From M3007 sp046155725 (GTDB lineage Bacteria > Bacteroidota > Bacteroidia > Chitinophagales > Saprospiraceae), in the NCBI GenBank assembly GCA_046155725.1, contig JBJXFT010000047.1, forward strand, positions 1-29,168: DNA of 29,168 bases, read 5' to 3'. This document shows positions 14,574-22,182 of the stretch, piece after piece. Both the position numbers and the translations under genes were made by a program. The notes beneath the pieces were generated by a model. The model searched no databases, was not told the DNA's origin, and saw only the letters and a list, made by a program, of their open reading frames with translations. Position 1 is the first letter of the stretch. Every line of letters begins with the position of its first letter.

Positions 14574-14674
14574 CGATTGGTTCGATTGGTTCGATTGGGG
14601 GATTGATCCGATTGGGCACACCCTCTCACGTTTCTCACCCCTCTCACGCTCTCACATTTCTCACCTCTCACACC
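14574..14674. repeat. Repeat-built leader of htpG (GATTGGTTC units, then CTCTCAC units)
   Basis: The untranslated leader is almost entirely short repeats. About five 8-9-nt units of GATTGGTTC type cover 14574-14617, then about seven 7-9-nt units ending in CTCAC (CTCTCAC, TTTCTCAC) run up to the start codon. The second type matches the array over the S9 peptidase signal peptide. Confidence 0.8.
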
Positions 14675-16609
14675 ATGCACACAGGTACCATTTCCGTCCA
14701 GACCGAGAACATTTTCCCCATCATCAAAAAATTCCTGTACTCCGACCACGAGATTTTCCTCCGAGAACTCGTGTCGAATGCCGTGGACGCTACCACCAAA
14801 CTCCAAGTGCTGGCCCAGCGCGGCGAAGTGAAGCACGAAATAGGCGACACGACCATCGAGGTTGTCTGCGAGGAGGACAACGGGCGGCTAATTATCCGCG
14901 ACAAAGGCATCGGCATGACCGAGGAGGAAGTGCTCAAATACCTCAACCAAATCGCGTTTTCGAGCGCCACGGAGTTTCTGGAAAAATACAAAGACAGTGG
15001 CATCATCGGCCATTTCGGCTTGGGGTTCTATTCCGCCTTTATGGTGGCCGACAAGGTGGAGGTCGTCACCCGTTCGTGGCAAGAAGGCGCGGAAGCCGTG
15101 CGCTGGGCTTGTTCGGGCGACCCCTCTTACACCATTGAGCCTGCCCCCGAAAAGACCGAGCGCGGCACCGACATCATCCTTTACATCAACGAGGAGAACC
15201 GGGAGTTTTTGAACAAAAACCGCCTCGAAGGATTGCTCGAAAAATATTGCCGCTTCCTGCCCATCCCCATCCAATTCGGAACCCGCACCGAATACCCCAA
15301 AGCCCCAACTGTCGCCGAAGGCGACGACACCACCCCCCAGCCCACGGATTCATCCGTGGGAAACACGGGTGAATCGGGGGGGAACACGGGCGGCGTGGAA
15401 ATACCAAACATCATCAACGAAACGCGCCCGATTTGGAAACGCCTGCCAGCAGAGTTGCAAGACGCGGACTATCAGGCATTCTACCGCCAGATGTTCCCCA
15501 TGTCGGCAGAGCCGATGTTCTGGATTCACCTGAACATTGACTACCCGTTCAACCTGACGGGCGTACTGTTTTTCCCAAAAATCGGCGGCAACGCCATGGA
15601 GTTGCAGCGCAACAAAATCCACCTCTACTCCAACCAAGTGTTCGTGACCGACGATGTGCGCGACATCGTGCCGGAATGGCTCCAACTCCTGCACGGCGTG
15701 ATTGATTCGCCCGACATCCCGCTCAACGTGTCGCGCTCCTACCTCCAAGCCGACGGCAACGTGAAGAAGATCAGTGAGCATATCACCAAAAAAGTGGCCG
15801 ACAAACTCCAAGAACTTTTCAAAACCGACCGCCCGGCTTTTGAACAAAAATGGCGCGACTTGGGCGTGTTCGTAAAGTACGGGGTCATTTCTGACAAAAA
15901 ATTTGAGGATCGCGCGGCCAATTTCGCCTTGGTGGAAAACACACAGGGCGCGTTCGCGCTTTTGAGCGAGCACAAGGAAAAAATCAAAGCAAACCAGACC
16001 GACAAGCACGGCAAAACCGTAGTCATCTACTCCAATGATCTGGAAGGCCACCATGCCCAAATCGCCGCTGCCGAGGCCCGTGGCTACGAAGTGCTGCGGC
16101 TCGACACGGTGCTCGACAACCATTGGGTGCAGCATTTGGAATACCGCTCGGAACTCGGCCTGACATTCGTGCGCGTGGACTCCAACACCGCCGACCATCT
16201 CGTGCAAAAGGACGAAAAGCGCGAATCCGTGCTATCAGAAGCCGAACAGACAGAACTGAGGTTGCTCTTTGAAATAGCCCTCAACAGCCAAGCCGGGGCA
16301 TCGGTGGAACTCTCTGCGCTCTCGCCCGACGACCAGCCTGTGCAGATCGTGAAGCCCGAGATCATGCGCCGGATGAAGGAAATGCAAGCCATGCAGGGCA
16401 TGGGCATAATGGGCGATTTCCCTGATTACTACACTGTGGTGGTGAACTCCAACCACCCCGTCATCGTGAACAAACTTTTGAAACTCCAGGGCCAAACCGA
16501 ACAGGCCAGCTTTTCAAAATACCTGCTCCAGCTCGCGCTCTTGCAACAGGGGATGCTGCGCGGCGAGGCGCTGACGGGGTTTGTGAAAGAGACGTTGGGG
16601 AAGTTGTAA
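14675..16609 (+). CDS. htpG: Hsp90-family molecular chaperone HtpG
   Basis: This 644-aa cytoplasmic ATP-dependent chaperone is complete. The N-terminal GHKL ATPase domain shows IFLRELVSNAVDA at about 29-41 (Mg-binding Asn), DKGIGMTEEE, and the lid/glycine motif GHFGLGFYSAFMVADKVEV at about 111-129. The middle domain includes WKRLPAELQDADY and the NVSRSYLQAD segment, which holds the conserved catalytic-loop Arg. The C-terminal dimerisation domain ends with LLQLALLQQGMLRGEALTGFV. The chosen ATG (MHTGTISVQTENIFPIIKKF) matches the family start; the upstream in-frame codon at 14603 lies within repeats. The linker between the N-terminal and middle domains (about residues 212-248) is unusually Thr/Gly/Ser-rich and contains a perfect 20-bp palindrome in its DNA. 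Confidence 0.96.
   Translation: MHTGTISVQTENIFPIIKKFLYSDHEIFLRELVSNAVDATTKLQVLAQRGEVKHEIGDTTIEVVCEEDNGRLIIRDKGIGMTEEEVLKYLNQIAFSSATEFLEKYKDSGIIGHFGLGFYSAFMVADKVEVVTRSWQEGAEAVRWACSGDPSYTIEPAPEKTERGTDIILYINEENREFLNKNRLEGLLEKYCRFLPIPIQFGTRTEYPKAPTVAEGDDTTPQPTDSSVGNTGESGGNTGGVEIPNIINETRPIWKRLPAELQDADYQAFYRQMFPMSAEPMFWIHLNIDYPFNLTGVLFFPKIGGNAMELQRNKIHLYSNQVFVTDDVRDIVPEWLQLLHGVIDSPDIPLNVSRSYLQADGNVKKISEHITKKVADKLQELFKTDRPAFEQKWRDLGVFVKYGVISDKKFEDRAANFALVENTQGAFALLSEHKEKIKANQTDKHGKTVVIYSNDLEGHHAQIAAAEARGYEVLRLDTVLDNHWVQHLEYRSELGLTFVRVDSNTADHLVQKDEKRESVLSEAEQTELRLLFEIALNSQAGASVELSALSPDDQPVQIVKPEIMRRMKEMQAMQGMGIMGDFPDYYTVVVNSNHPVIVNKLLKLQGQTEQASFSKYLLQLALLQQGMLRGEALTGFVKETLGKL
15341..15360. repeat. 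Perfect palindrome in frame in htpG
   Basis: CCCACGGATTCATCCGTGGG is a perfect 9-bp-arm inverted repeat with TC at the centre. It lies in the codons of the charged linker between the N-terminal and middle domains. The same design (CCCACG...CGTGGG) occurs in the gap at 24229-24362. Confidence 0.9.
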
Positions 16610-16615
16610 GGGCTG

Positions 16616-16804
16616 TCAGTTTCTGATACGCTGGAAAAACTCTTCGAGACTCATGTCACGGCTTTGCTCCGCCGCCCAAATGCGTTGGCGAAATTCTGCT
16701 GGGGAAAGGGCGTATTCCTCTTCTGTGTCTATCTGTTCCGTTATTTCAAATTGAATCGTCCAAGCCTCGAAAACAGCAAGCGTTTTTTCCTCTGAAATTG
16801 TCAT
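16616..16804 (-). CDS. Small acidic protein of unknown function
   Basis: This 62-aa, strongly acidic, mostly helical protein is convergent with htpG (6-bp gap between stops) and divergent from the hydrolase gene. Its second half (YALSPAEFRQRIWAAEQSRDMSLEEFFQRIRN) resembles the C-terminal, toxin-wrapping part of small RelB/Phd-type antitoxins, but there is no DNA-binding N-terminus and no adjacent toxin. A perfect TAnnTTTG -7 element upstream supports expression. Function unknown. Confidence 0.55.
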   Translation of the reverse strand: MTISEEKTLAVFEAWTIQFEITEQIDTEEEYALSPAEFRQRIWAAEQSRDMSLEEFFQRIRN

Positions 16805-16830
16805 GGCAGAAATAATCGTGATTTAGGTCA

Positions 16831-16838
16831 CAAAGTTA
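16831..16838 (-). promoter_or_regulatory. -7 element for the small acidic protein gene
   Basis: The minus strand reads TAACTTTG, a perfect TAnnTTTG element, 26 nt before the ATG at 16804. It sits in the 38-bp gap to the divergent hydrolase gene. No standard -33 box is apparent. Confidence 0.5.
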
Positions 16839-16842
16839 GGGA

Positions 16843-17757
16843 ATGAAAAAACAATCTCGCCGCCGCAAATTCTTCCGCCGAATGGCCTATCTCCTCCTCG
16901 CCCTCCTCGCCGTTTGGGTCCTCGCCGTTCAATCCGGCTGTTTTGCCATGCGCACTCCTGATGCCGATTGGGCAAAAAAATTGCGGGAAAAAGGCCAGCC
17001 AATCGCGCCGCAATTTCTGGACGTACAGGACAAAAATGGCCGCCGCATCCATGCCGTGGCAATCAGCAAAACCGATTCGCTGCCGCTCGTGGTGCTGGTG
17101 CACGGCTCGCCCGGAGCGTCGGATGCCTATCTCGATTATCTCGCCGACACTTCGCTGGCGCAAATAGCGCGGCTCGTGGCGATTGACCGCCCGGGCTTTG
17201 GCTACACGGAGGGCTTTGGCAAACCCGAACCCTCTCTCGAAAACCAAGCCGCCGCCGTACAGGCCATAGCAGCCCATCTTGCCCCACAACAAAAAGTCGT
17301 ACTTGTCGGGCATTCGCTGGGCGGCCCGATCATCGCCCGTTTTGCCATGGACTATCCAGAACTGACGGCTGGGCTGGTCGTCGTGGCTGGCTCCATTGAC
17401 CCCGCCCAAGAAGAACACCCTTGGTGGCAAGCAGTGGTGAACGCGCCGCCCGTCAAATGGCTCACACCAAAACCCCTGTGGGCGAGCAATGCCGAAATAA
17501 TACCCTTGGAAAAAGAATTAGAAAAAATGCCCCCGCTGTGGCCGCGCATCACTTGCCCGGTGCGCATTGTCCATGCCGTCAATGACCGGCTGGTGCCGGT
17601 GGCCAATGCCGATTTTGCCAAAAAAATGCTGGTGAATTGCCTTGACCTGAAAATGGAAATCCTGCCCGATGGCGACCATTTCATTCTGTGGAGCCGCCGC
17701 GAACGAGTAACGGAACACCTTTTTCAATTGCTGGAACAAGGAACGCGGCATTTTTAA
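16843..17757 (+). CDS. Membrane-anchored alpha/beta hydrolase
   Basis: This 304-aa protein starts with a basic stretch (MKKQSRRRKFFRR) and a single hydrophobic segment (about 14-34), so it is probably tethered to the inner membrane or exported. The alpha/beta-hydrolase domain shows the oxyanion region VLVHGSPGASDAY, the nucleophile elbow GHSLGG with Ser158, an acid candidate in VNDRLVPVANADF, and the His in DGDHFILWSR near residue 280. The substrate cannot be read from the sequence; esterase or lipase-like activity is the usual guess. It is divergent from the small acidic protein and convergent with the rRNA methyltransferase gene, and is not obviously in an operon. Confidence 0.85.
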   Translation: MKKQSRRRKFFRRMAYLLLALLAVWVLAVQSGCFAMRTPDADWAKKLREKGQPIAPQFLDVQDKNGRRIHAVAISKTDSLPLVVLVHGSPGASDAYLDYLADTSLAQIARLVAIDRPGFGYTEGFGKPEPSLENQAAAVQAIAAHLAPQQKVVLVGHSLGGPIIARFAMDYPELTAGLVVVAGSIDPAQEEHPWWQAVVNAPPVKWLTPKPLWASNAEIIPLEKELEKMPPLWPRITCPVRIVHAVNDRLVPVANADFAKKMLVNCLDLKMEILPDGDHFILWSRRERVTEHLFQLLEQGTRHF

Positions 17758-17843
17758 AACCGCCCCTATTGCTTTGGAACGAGTGGGAAATAAAGGAAGC
17801 AAAATGCCAACTCAAATTTTTGCGATTCAAGGGGTTGGGTTGG

Positions 17844-17871
17844 TCATCGTTTATCGTTCATCGTTCCGTTT
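17844..17871. repeat. TCATCGT heptamer array
   Basis: Units TCATCGT, TTATCGT, TCATCGT and TCCGTTT follow one another immediately downstream of the methyltransferase stop codon, in the gap between convergent genes. This is another 7-nt array with its own unit sequence. Confidence 0.6.
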
Positions 17872-17872
17872 C

Positions 17873-19096
17873 TTACTCCACGCACAGCACCAGCCCCTTT
17901 AGGTACGCCCCCTCCGGGTGGAAAAGGCTCACCGGGTGGTCGGCGCTCTGCGAAAGATGGTGCAGCACCCGCACAGGCCGCCCCACCTCCATGGCCGCCG
18001 CCGCCACCGTGTGGTAAAACAACTCTCGATCCACGACTTGCGAACAAGAAAAAGTGAACAAGATGCCGCCCGGTGCCACGCGGCGCATGGCTTCGGCATT
18101 CAGCCGCTTGTAGCCCTGCACGGCGTTGTGTCGCTTGTCGAGGCTTTTGGCGTAGGCAGGCGGGTCAATCACCATCACCTCGTAGTCGCGCTCGGAGTTT
18201 TTCAGGAATTTCAGCACATCGTCGGCGAAGCCCTCGTGCTGGCCGGAGTAGGGCGCATTCAGCGCAGCATTTTCGTTGCAAAGCGCAATGGCCTTCGGCG
18301 AAACATCTACCGAATGCACGAGGCTCGCCCCCGCTCGGAGCGCGAGGCAGGAAAATCCGCCGGTGTAGCAAAAAGCGTTCAGCACGGTTCTCCCAGGGGC
18401 ATATTCCGCCAAAAGGCGGCGGTTGTCGCGCTGGTCGAGGAAGAAGCCCGTCTTTTGCCCGGCCACCCAGTCCACGCGGAATTGTGCGCCGCTTTCTTCG
18501 ATGATGGCCGAGTTTTCGGGCGCGTCATTGGCCGACCAGAGGTAGCTGTTCTGTTGGTTTTCGGCATATTTTGGCGGCAGGCTTTCCGCGCTTTTGTCGT
18601 ACACGGCTGTCAAATTTTCACCCAAAACATTCCGTAGCGCGGCGGCGATGCGCTCGCGCTGTCGGTGCATCCCGATGCTGTGGCATTGCACTACGGCGGT
18701 GCTGGCGTACACGTCCACGATGAGGCCGGAGAGGCCGTCTCCCTCGCCGTGTACGAGGCGGAAGCCAGCTGTCTTGTCCAAACTTCCCGAAAGTTCTAAA
18801 CTTTCGGGAAGTTGAAGCGAGCTGCGCACCCGCAGCGCATTCCTCAACTTTCCCTCCCAAAAACTGTCGCTCTCCAAGTCGGCTGCGCCGAAATGCAGGA
18901 GCCTGACGGCAATGCTCCCGTGGTGAAAATGCCCCACACCAAGCAGGTTTCCTTTTTTGTCAAAAACTTCGGCGATGTCCCCGTCTTCGGGGCGGCCATC
19001 GGTGTGCGCAATGGCGCCAGAGAACACCCAAGGGTGAAAGCGGAGGATGGGGATTTCTTTGCCGGGGCGGAGGAAAATTTGGATGGGTGTGGACAT
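17873..19096 (-). CDS. RlmI-like class I SAM-dependent rRNA methyltransferase
   Basis: This 407-aa protein has an N-terminal PUA-like RNA-binding domain (LRPGKEIPILRFHPWVFSGAI, then GDIAEVFDKKGNLLGVG), a linker (FRLVHGEGDGLSGLIVDVY, about 112-130), and a Rossmann methyltransferase domain. The latter has GQKTGFFLDQRDNR (213-226), motif I VLNAFCYTGGFSCLAL (238-253), motif IV VIDPPAYAKS (309-318), and FTFSCSQVVDRELF, which holds the probable catalytic Cys of m5C enzymes. RlmI methylates 23S rRNA C1962 in E. coli; this protein probably does a similar reaction. The start at 19096 (MSTPIQIFLRPG) is preferred to an in-frame codon at 19153, which adds 19 unrelated residues. Residues about 96-106 are encoded by a perfect 33-bp palindrome. 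Confidence 0.9.
   Translation of the reverse strand: MSTPIQIFLRPGKEIPILRFHPWVFSGAIAHTDGRPEDGDIAEVFDKKGNLLGVGHFHHGSIAVRLLHFGAADLESDSFWEGKLRNALRVRSSLQLPESLELSGSLDKTAGFRLVHGEGDGLSGLIVDVYASTAVVQCHSIGMHRQRERIAAALRNVLGENLTAVYDKSAESLPPKYAENQQNSYLWSANDAPENSAIIEESGAQFRVDWVAGQKTGFFLDQRDNRRLLAEYAPGRTVLNAFCYTGGFSCLALRAGASLVHSVDVSPKAIALCNENAALNAPYSGQHEGFADDVLKFLKNSERDYEVMVIDPPAYAKSLDKRHNAVQGYKRLNAEAMRRVAPGGILFTFSCSQVVDRELFYHTVAAAAMEVGRPVRVLHHLSQSADHPVSLFHPEGAYLKGLVLCVE
18781..18813. repeat. Perfect 33-bp palindrome in frame in the rRNA methyltransferase gene
   Basis: The 15-bp arms AACTTCCCGAAAGTT and AACTTTCGGGAAGTT flank a 3-nt centre. The element is exactly 33 bp, 11 codons, giving LPESLELSGSL just before the conserved FRLVHGEGD segment. 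Its length keeps the frame. Confidence 0.92.
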
Positions 19097-19183
19097 TGGA
19101 AAAAAAGTAGGGCGTAAAATCGGGCTTTTGCGGATGTTTGAGCCAAGAAACAATCCTAACTTCTATTCCCGCCTTTGATTATT

Positions 19184-20767
19184 ATGACAACACCTGAAAA
19201 CAACGACAATCTGGATACCTCAGGAATGCGTATTGAGGAGGCCATCAAAAATGGCTCTTTAGAAAATGGGTTTGAACGTTTCGATGCGTTCGTCAAGATG
19301 TTCCAAGCGATGCACACCGATGTGGTGCAGCAAATGGGGCGGCTGAACCGATTGAAACAGGCGCAGAGCCTCGGCAAGATTGATGACAAAATTGCCCCCC
19401 TTGAGGAGAACCAGATCCGACACGGTTTTCTTTCGCAGTTGGATGCGTTCAAGAGCGAGCTGCCTTTGTACTTGGATATGTCGCGCCCGGAATTGTTGCT
19501 GCGCGGCACTACCAATCAGATGGACATCATCCAAGAAGTGCTGGAGACGCGCTTGCGCGGCCATTACGAAGTAGAGAAGTTGATACCCGGGGGCAATTCT
19601 ACCGTGGTGTTCAAGTTGAGCGACATCTATACCAAAAGGAAGGCAGTGGCGAAGGTGCTGAAAGTGCCTACGCTGGACCCTACAATAGAAGAGGAGATCG
19701 GGAGGGTCTCGGAACTCAAACACCGCAACCTCATCAAAGTCTACGGCGAATCGCTCGACCGTTTCCCATTTTTTATCATTTGCGAGTTTGTGGATGGGCT
19801 TGTGCTTTCGGAAGTCCTCGAAGAGGCTGGCCGGCGCTCGCCCTCCCAAGCGTTGAATTGGCTGTACGAGCTGTGCGATGTGCTGGATTATCTGGTTCAA
19901 AAAAACATTGCCCACTCGAACATCCGGCCTTCCAAAATTTTTATTGACCGGGAATACCACCCGATGCTCTCGCCGTTCGATATCATCAAGGCGGGGATGG
20001 ACGACCGCTCGCTCCGCAAATTCCGCGAAGACTGCCAGTACCTCAGCCCAGAGATGCTGAAGAGCGACGGGGAAAAATTGGACAAGCGCGGCATGAAAGC
20101 CTCCGACCAGTTCACGCTGGGGCTGGTGGCTTACAAAATATTGACCGGCAAAGACTTGTTCACCGGTGCTTCGATCAAGGAAATCATCGAAAACCGCAAC
20201 CGATTCTTTGACAAGGACGACCCCTCTTATCGAACATCCTTGCTTGCGGAGATGCGCTCACCCGACCTGATTGCTCTGGTTGACCGAACGCTCCAAGAAA
20301 AGCCGGGCGAGCGTTTCAAAGATTTGCACCTCCTCTTGAGCGCAATCAAAGAGACAAAGAGCAAATTGAGCAAAGAGCGGAGCATCGTGCGCAACAGTTA
20401 TGTCCGGTGCTTAAAAAGCGAAAATGAGTTGATAAAAATCTTCTACGACAACTTGTTGGCAAAACTCCCACAAGGGGTAAAAGAGCATTTTAAAGACCGA
20501 GGGAGACAGGCGTATATGTTCCAAATGGCGGTGGACGCACTAATAGAAGGGGAACACGGAGCAGAAAATTTGAGCGCCCGGGTGTCAGACAAAATCCACA
20601 AGAACTTTGACATGAAGACCTTCGAACTGTTTTTGGATACTTTTATCAGCACACTTCGCGGCCTCCATGAAGAGTATCAATACGAGTGGGGGGAGGATTT
20701 GCAAGCGGCTTGGGACGATGTAAAAAAGCAATCGCTCGCCGTCATCAAATACACGCTCTCAAAATAA
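19184..20767 (+). CDS. EAD-like / pseudokinase / globin fusion protein
   Basis: This 527-aa soluble protein appears to have three parts. Residues 16-95 (IEEAIKNGSLENGF, GRLNRLKQAQSLGKID, EENQIRHGFLSQLD) follow the pattern of effector-associated domain 11, a death-fold-like adaptor known from bacterial conflict systems. Residues 125-390 have a protein-kinase fold: PGGNSTVVF in place of the Gly loop, Lys157 in AVAKVLK, and an APE-like YLSPE. The catalytic HRDxKxxN reads HSNIRPSK (244-251) and DFG reads PFD, so catalysis is doubtful. Residues 401-525 look like a globin: FYDNLLAKLP, Gln442 at the expected E7 position, His472 in KIHKNFDMKTFELF as candidate proximal ligand, and EWGEDLQAAW. ATG 19184 is preferred to TTG 19175. 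The next gene starts 3 bp downstream. The kinase fold is secure; the globin is likely; the EAD is tentative. Confidence 0.72.
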   Translation: MTTPENNDNLDTSGMRIEEAIKNGSLENGFERFDAFVKMFQAMHTDVVQQMGRLNRLKQAQSLGKIDDKIAPLEENQIRHGFLSQLDAFKSELPLYLDMSRPELLLRGTTNQMDIIQEVLETRLRGHYEVEKLIPGGNSTVVFKLSDIYTKRKAVAKVLKVPTLDPTIEEEIGRVSELKHRNLIKVYGESLDRFPFFIICEFVDGLVLSEVLEEAGRRSPSQALNWLYELCDVLDYLVQKNIAHSNIRPSKIFIDREYHPMLSPFDIIKAGMDDRSLRKFREDCQYLSPEMLKSDGEKLDKRGMKASDQFTLGLVAYKILTGKDLFTGASIKEIIENRNRFFDKDDPSYRTSLLAEMRSPDLIALVDRTLQEKPGERFKDLHLLLSAIKETKSKLSKERSIVRNSYVRCLKSENELIKIFYDNLLAKLPQGVKEHFKDRGRQAYMFQMAVDALIEGEHGAENLSARVSDKIHKNFDMKTFELFLDTFISTLRGLHEEYQYEWGEDLQAAWDDVKKQSLAVIKYTLSK

Positions 20768-20770
20768 ACC

Positions 20771-21115
20771 ATGTCAAAAGCTTCCCGCATCGCCTTCCAT
20801 GTTTACCTCGTGCTCACGCTGTTCGGCATGACGGTAGCGGTGCTTTATTTCCTTTTAATGCGCAATGACTTTTTGGCTGAAAACCCTGACATTGAGCCGT
20901 TTTTCAAGCCCTACATCGGGGCGGCGGTGATGTCGGCAATAGGCGCGTTGGCACTTTTGAAAGACAAACGCTGGGGATTTTGGGTTCTGGCGGCGGGGCT
21001 GGCGGTGGCGTTCTGCATCGAAATCATGGCGGGGGTTCCGTGGGGGAGAATGATTCGGATTCCTGTGGCTGCGGGGGTGCTATTTTTGCTGGCAAGGTGG
21101 AACAAAGCGGTGTAG
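20771..21115 (+). CDS. Small integral membrane protein
   Basis: This 114-aa protein appears to have four transmembrane helices (about 8-29, 46-63, 68-88 and 94-109) separated by short charged loops, and no recognisable domain. It begins 3 bp after the stop of the pseudokinase-globin gene, so the two are almost certainly co-transcribed and translationally linked. A membrane anchor or partner for the upstream signalling protein is a reasonable guess, but nothing in the sequence proves it. Confidence 0.75.
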   Translation: MSKASRIAFHVYLVLTLFGMTVAVLYFLLMRNDFLAENPDIEPFFKPYIGAAVMSAIGALALLKDKRWGFWVLAAGLAVAFCIEIMAGVPWGRMIRIPVAAGVLFLLARWNKAV

Positions 21116-21204
21116 GAAGGTGAGTTCAAACGCTCGCAGTCCATCTCCCAAATACCCAATAGTCGGACAATCCAATTTTCATCATACAAACCAACCCAAG
21201 TAGT

Positions 21205-22170
21205 ATGGCAATCTCTTTCGACTGGTCAGAAACAATCTCTTCGCTGCCATCGCAGCCCATCCCCGCAGAATGGCTCGCCACGCATGGCAGCGGCGTGAAC
21301 GTCGCTTTCATTGACACGGGGGTCAATCTCGGCCTCGGCTCCTTGAAACACTTGGACAAGCCGGGCCGCAAATTTTTCACCGGCGCGCCCGGGTTCTCCG
21401 TCGCCAAACTGACGGGGCAAGACTTGGTGGGCGAGGCTTTTGGCACGCCCGGACTGGGGCACGGCACTTTGTACGCCTCCTTGCTTGCCGGGAAAACCCC
21501 CAACCCTCCCGACCCCGACAAAGATGCGGTAGGGGGCATCGCCAATGCCGCCAACTATTTCATCATCAAAGCCCGAAACCCGAACGACAAGAAAACGACC
21601 ATCCGCAACCTGCTGGATGCCTTGGAGCTCGCGGCCAATCTGGGCGCAGAAATCGCCATCACCGGGCAGTGCATCTCGGCTTCGGAAATGCCTTTTGAGG
21701 GGGTGACGCAGGCAGACATAGATCGTGTCTTTGCCCTGCCGGGCGTACAAAGGATGTTCATTTTCGCGCCTTTGAAAAACCGCGAGGCAGGCGAGGCGTG
21801 GGAGGGCATCACTGCCGACAATTTTCCCAGCATGCGCTCAGAAGTGCACAACGTGGCAAAGTGCCCAGACGACTTTGACCAGGTTGCGGATGTCGTCAGA
21901 GGGCAGCCCATTGCTTATTTGCCAGCCGGTTTTGATGGCCAGTTGCTCGCAAAAAATGGCGATGCCACCGATATGAATTTCTCCAATTCCGGCGCGGTCG
22001 TCATTGTGGGCGGCATCGCGGTGCTGGCCTTGAGTTTTTTCAAGCAACAAAATGGCGGAGCATCGCCTAGCAAGGGTCAAATGGCCCAAATGCTCGGCGA
22101 CCGTTTCAACTCGCTGGACAATGCATTGGGCGGCATTTTTGACAAGCCCGCTCTTTTCAAAAACCTTTAA
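21205..22170 (+). CDS. Subtilisin-like (S8) protein with a degraded serine motif
   Basis: This 321-aa protein has no signal peptide. The N-terminal half reads as a subtilase: VNVAFIDTGVN carries the catalytic Asp37 and GLGHGTLYASLLAG the catalytic His86, followed by GGIANAANYFIIKARNPN, where subtilases have their substrate-side strand. The usual GTSMAAP motif is not found. The closest match is DMNFSNSGAVVIVGG at 256-270, which keeps a Ser (260) but loses the flanking Gly, Thr, Ala and Pro. It may be an inactive protease, or use an altered active site. The hydrophobic stretch 263-279 could also be a membrane helix. It lies 89 bp after the membrane-protein gene and 12 bp before the exported protein gene, so it is probably part of the same operon. 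Confidence 0.68.
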   Translation: MAISFDWSETISSLPSQPIPAEWLATHGSGVNVAFIDTGVNLGLGSLKHLDKPGRKFFTGAPGFSVAKLTGQDLVGEAFGTPGLGHGTLYASLLAGKTPNPPDPDKDAVGGIANAANYFIIKARNPNDKKTTIRNLLDALELAANLGAEIAITGQCISASEMPFEGVTQADIDRVFALPGVQRMFIFAPLKNREAGEAWEGITADNFPSMRSEVHNVAKCPDDFDQVADVVRGQPIAYLPAGFDGQLLAKNGDATDMNFSNSGAVVIVGGIAVLALSFFKQQNGGASPSKGQMAQMLGDRFNSLDNALGGIFDKPALFKNL

Positions 22171-22182
22171 CCCACCTGCACT

